From Pseudomonas khorasanensis (GTDB lineage Bacteria; Pseudomonadota; Gammaproteobacteria; Pseudomonadales; Pseudomonadaceae): 64,000 bases of DNA. Both the position numbers and the translations under genes were made by a program. The stretch lies in assembly GCF_014268505.2 (NCBI RefSeq), contig NZ_JABWQP020000003.1, positions 186,001 to 250,000 on the forward strand, given 5' to 3'. A model generated the notes under the pieces. It was not told the DNA's origin and ran no database searches. It saw only the letters and a list, made by a program, of their open reading frames with translations. This document shows, piece after piece, positions 63,985-64,000 of the stretch (positions are counted from its first letter, which is position 1; each line of letters starts with the position of its first letter).

Positions 63985-64000
63985 CCTCGACTAGCCATAA

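Noticed and set aside
1..64000. CRISPR arrays, rRNA or tRNA genes
   Set aside because: No regularly spaced repeats, and no sequence recognisable as rRNA or tRNA, were seen; the repeats present are REP-type palindromes.

Overview
The window is chromosomal DNA of a fluorescent Pseudomonas (P. fluorescens group). This follows from the protein sequences, the high-GC codon use, the many short REP palindromes of the P. fluorescens type, and gene order. The two ends match, from memory, the segment of the P. aeruginosa PAO1 chromosome that runs oxyR-recG-PA5346-PA5347-hupA-rubredoxin genes-ubiC-ubiA-phoB-phoR-PA5362-PA5363-PA5364-phoU. Roughly 45 kb of accessory DNA lies between the PA5347-like gene and the HU gene, which are adjacent in PAO1.

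Left core (1-8.2 kb): a partial NAD-dependent epimerase-like gene, exbB-exbD-tonB (energy for outer-membrane iron transport), oxyR-recG (peroxide regulator and fork-repair helicase), a YbaK-HDOD protein and a small SCP2-like protein. Accessory part 1 (8.6-18.3 kb): two small genes that each appear broken by a frameshift, then a tight leftward series. It begins with a membrane-SDR fusion and an unusual alpha/beta-hydrolase/PEP-synthase-like fusion. Small exported proteins follow, including LprI (lysozyme-inhibitor) family members.

Accessory part 2 (18.2-46.6 kb, leftward): a complete type VI secretion system in the order tssA-B-C-E-[PAAR cargo]-F-G-clpV-sigma54 activator-small lipoprotein-fha-tssJ-K-L-M-PP2C phosphatase-kinase-vgrG. 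This is the order of PAO1 HSI-II (Sfa2/Fha2/Stp1/Stk1). As in HSI-II, no hcp is present here. A four-gene PAAR/DUF6402/DUF6201/membrane module sits between tssE and tssF. At the downstream end, VgrG is followed by an 883-residue peptidoglycan-hydrolase effector (M23-like N-terminus with SH3-like inserts, EF-hand, C-terminal lysozyme) and an overlapping LprI-family gene that is its likely immunity gene. Two further LprI-family genes lie downstream.

Accessory part 3 (46.6-53 kb, rightward, divergent from tssA): a second vgrG, a DUF4123 adaptor, a lipoprotein (probable immunity) and a class 3 lipase effector, joined by three consecutive ATGA overlaps, followed by a DUF2388-like secreted protein.

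Right core (53-64 kb): HU, rubredoxin reductase and rubredoxin, ubiC-ubiA (ubiquinone), a YxxD-repeat secreted protein, a Pho box and phoB-phoR, a CorC/CBS membrane protein, an M23-like protein, a response regulator with a PilZ-like tail, and phoU. REP pairs punctuate the intergenic spaces. I saw no tRNA, rRNA, CRISPR array, insertion sequence or integrase.
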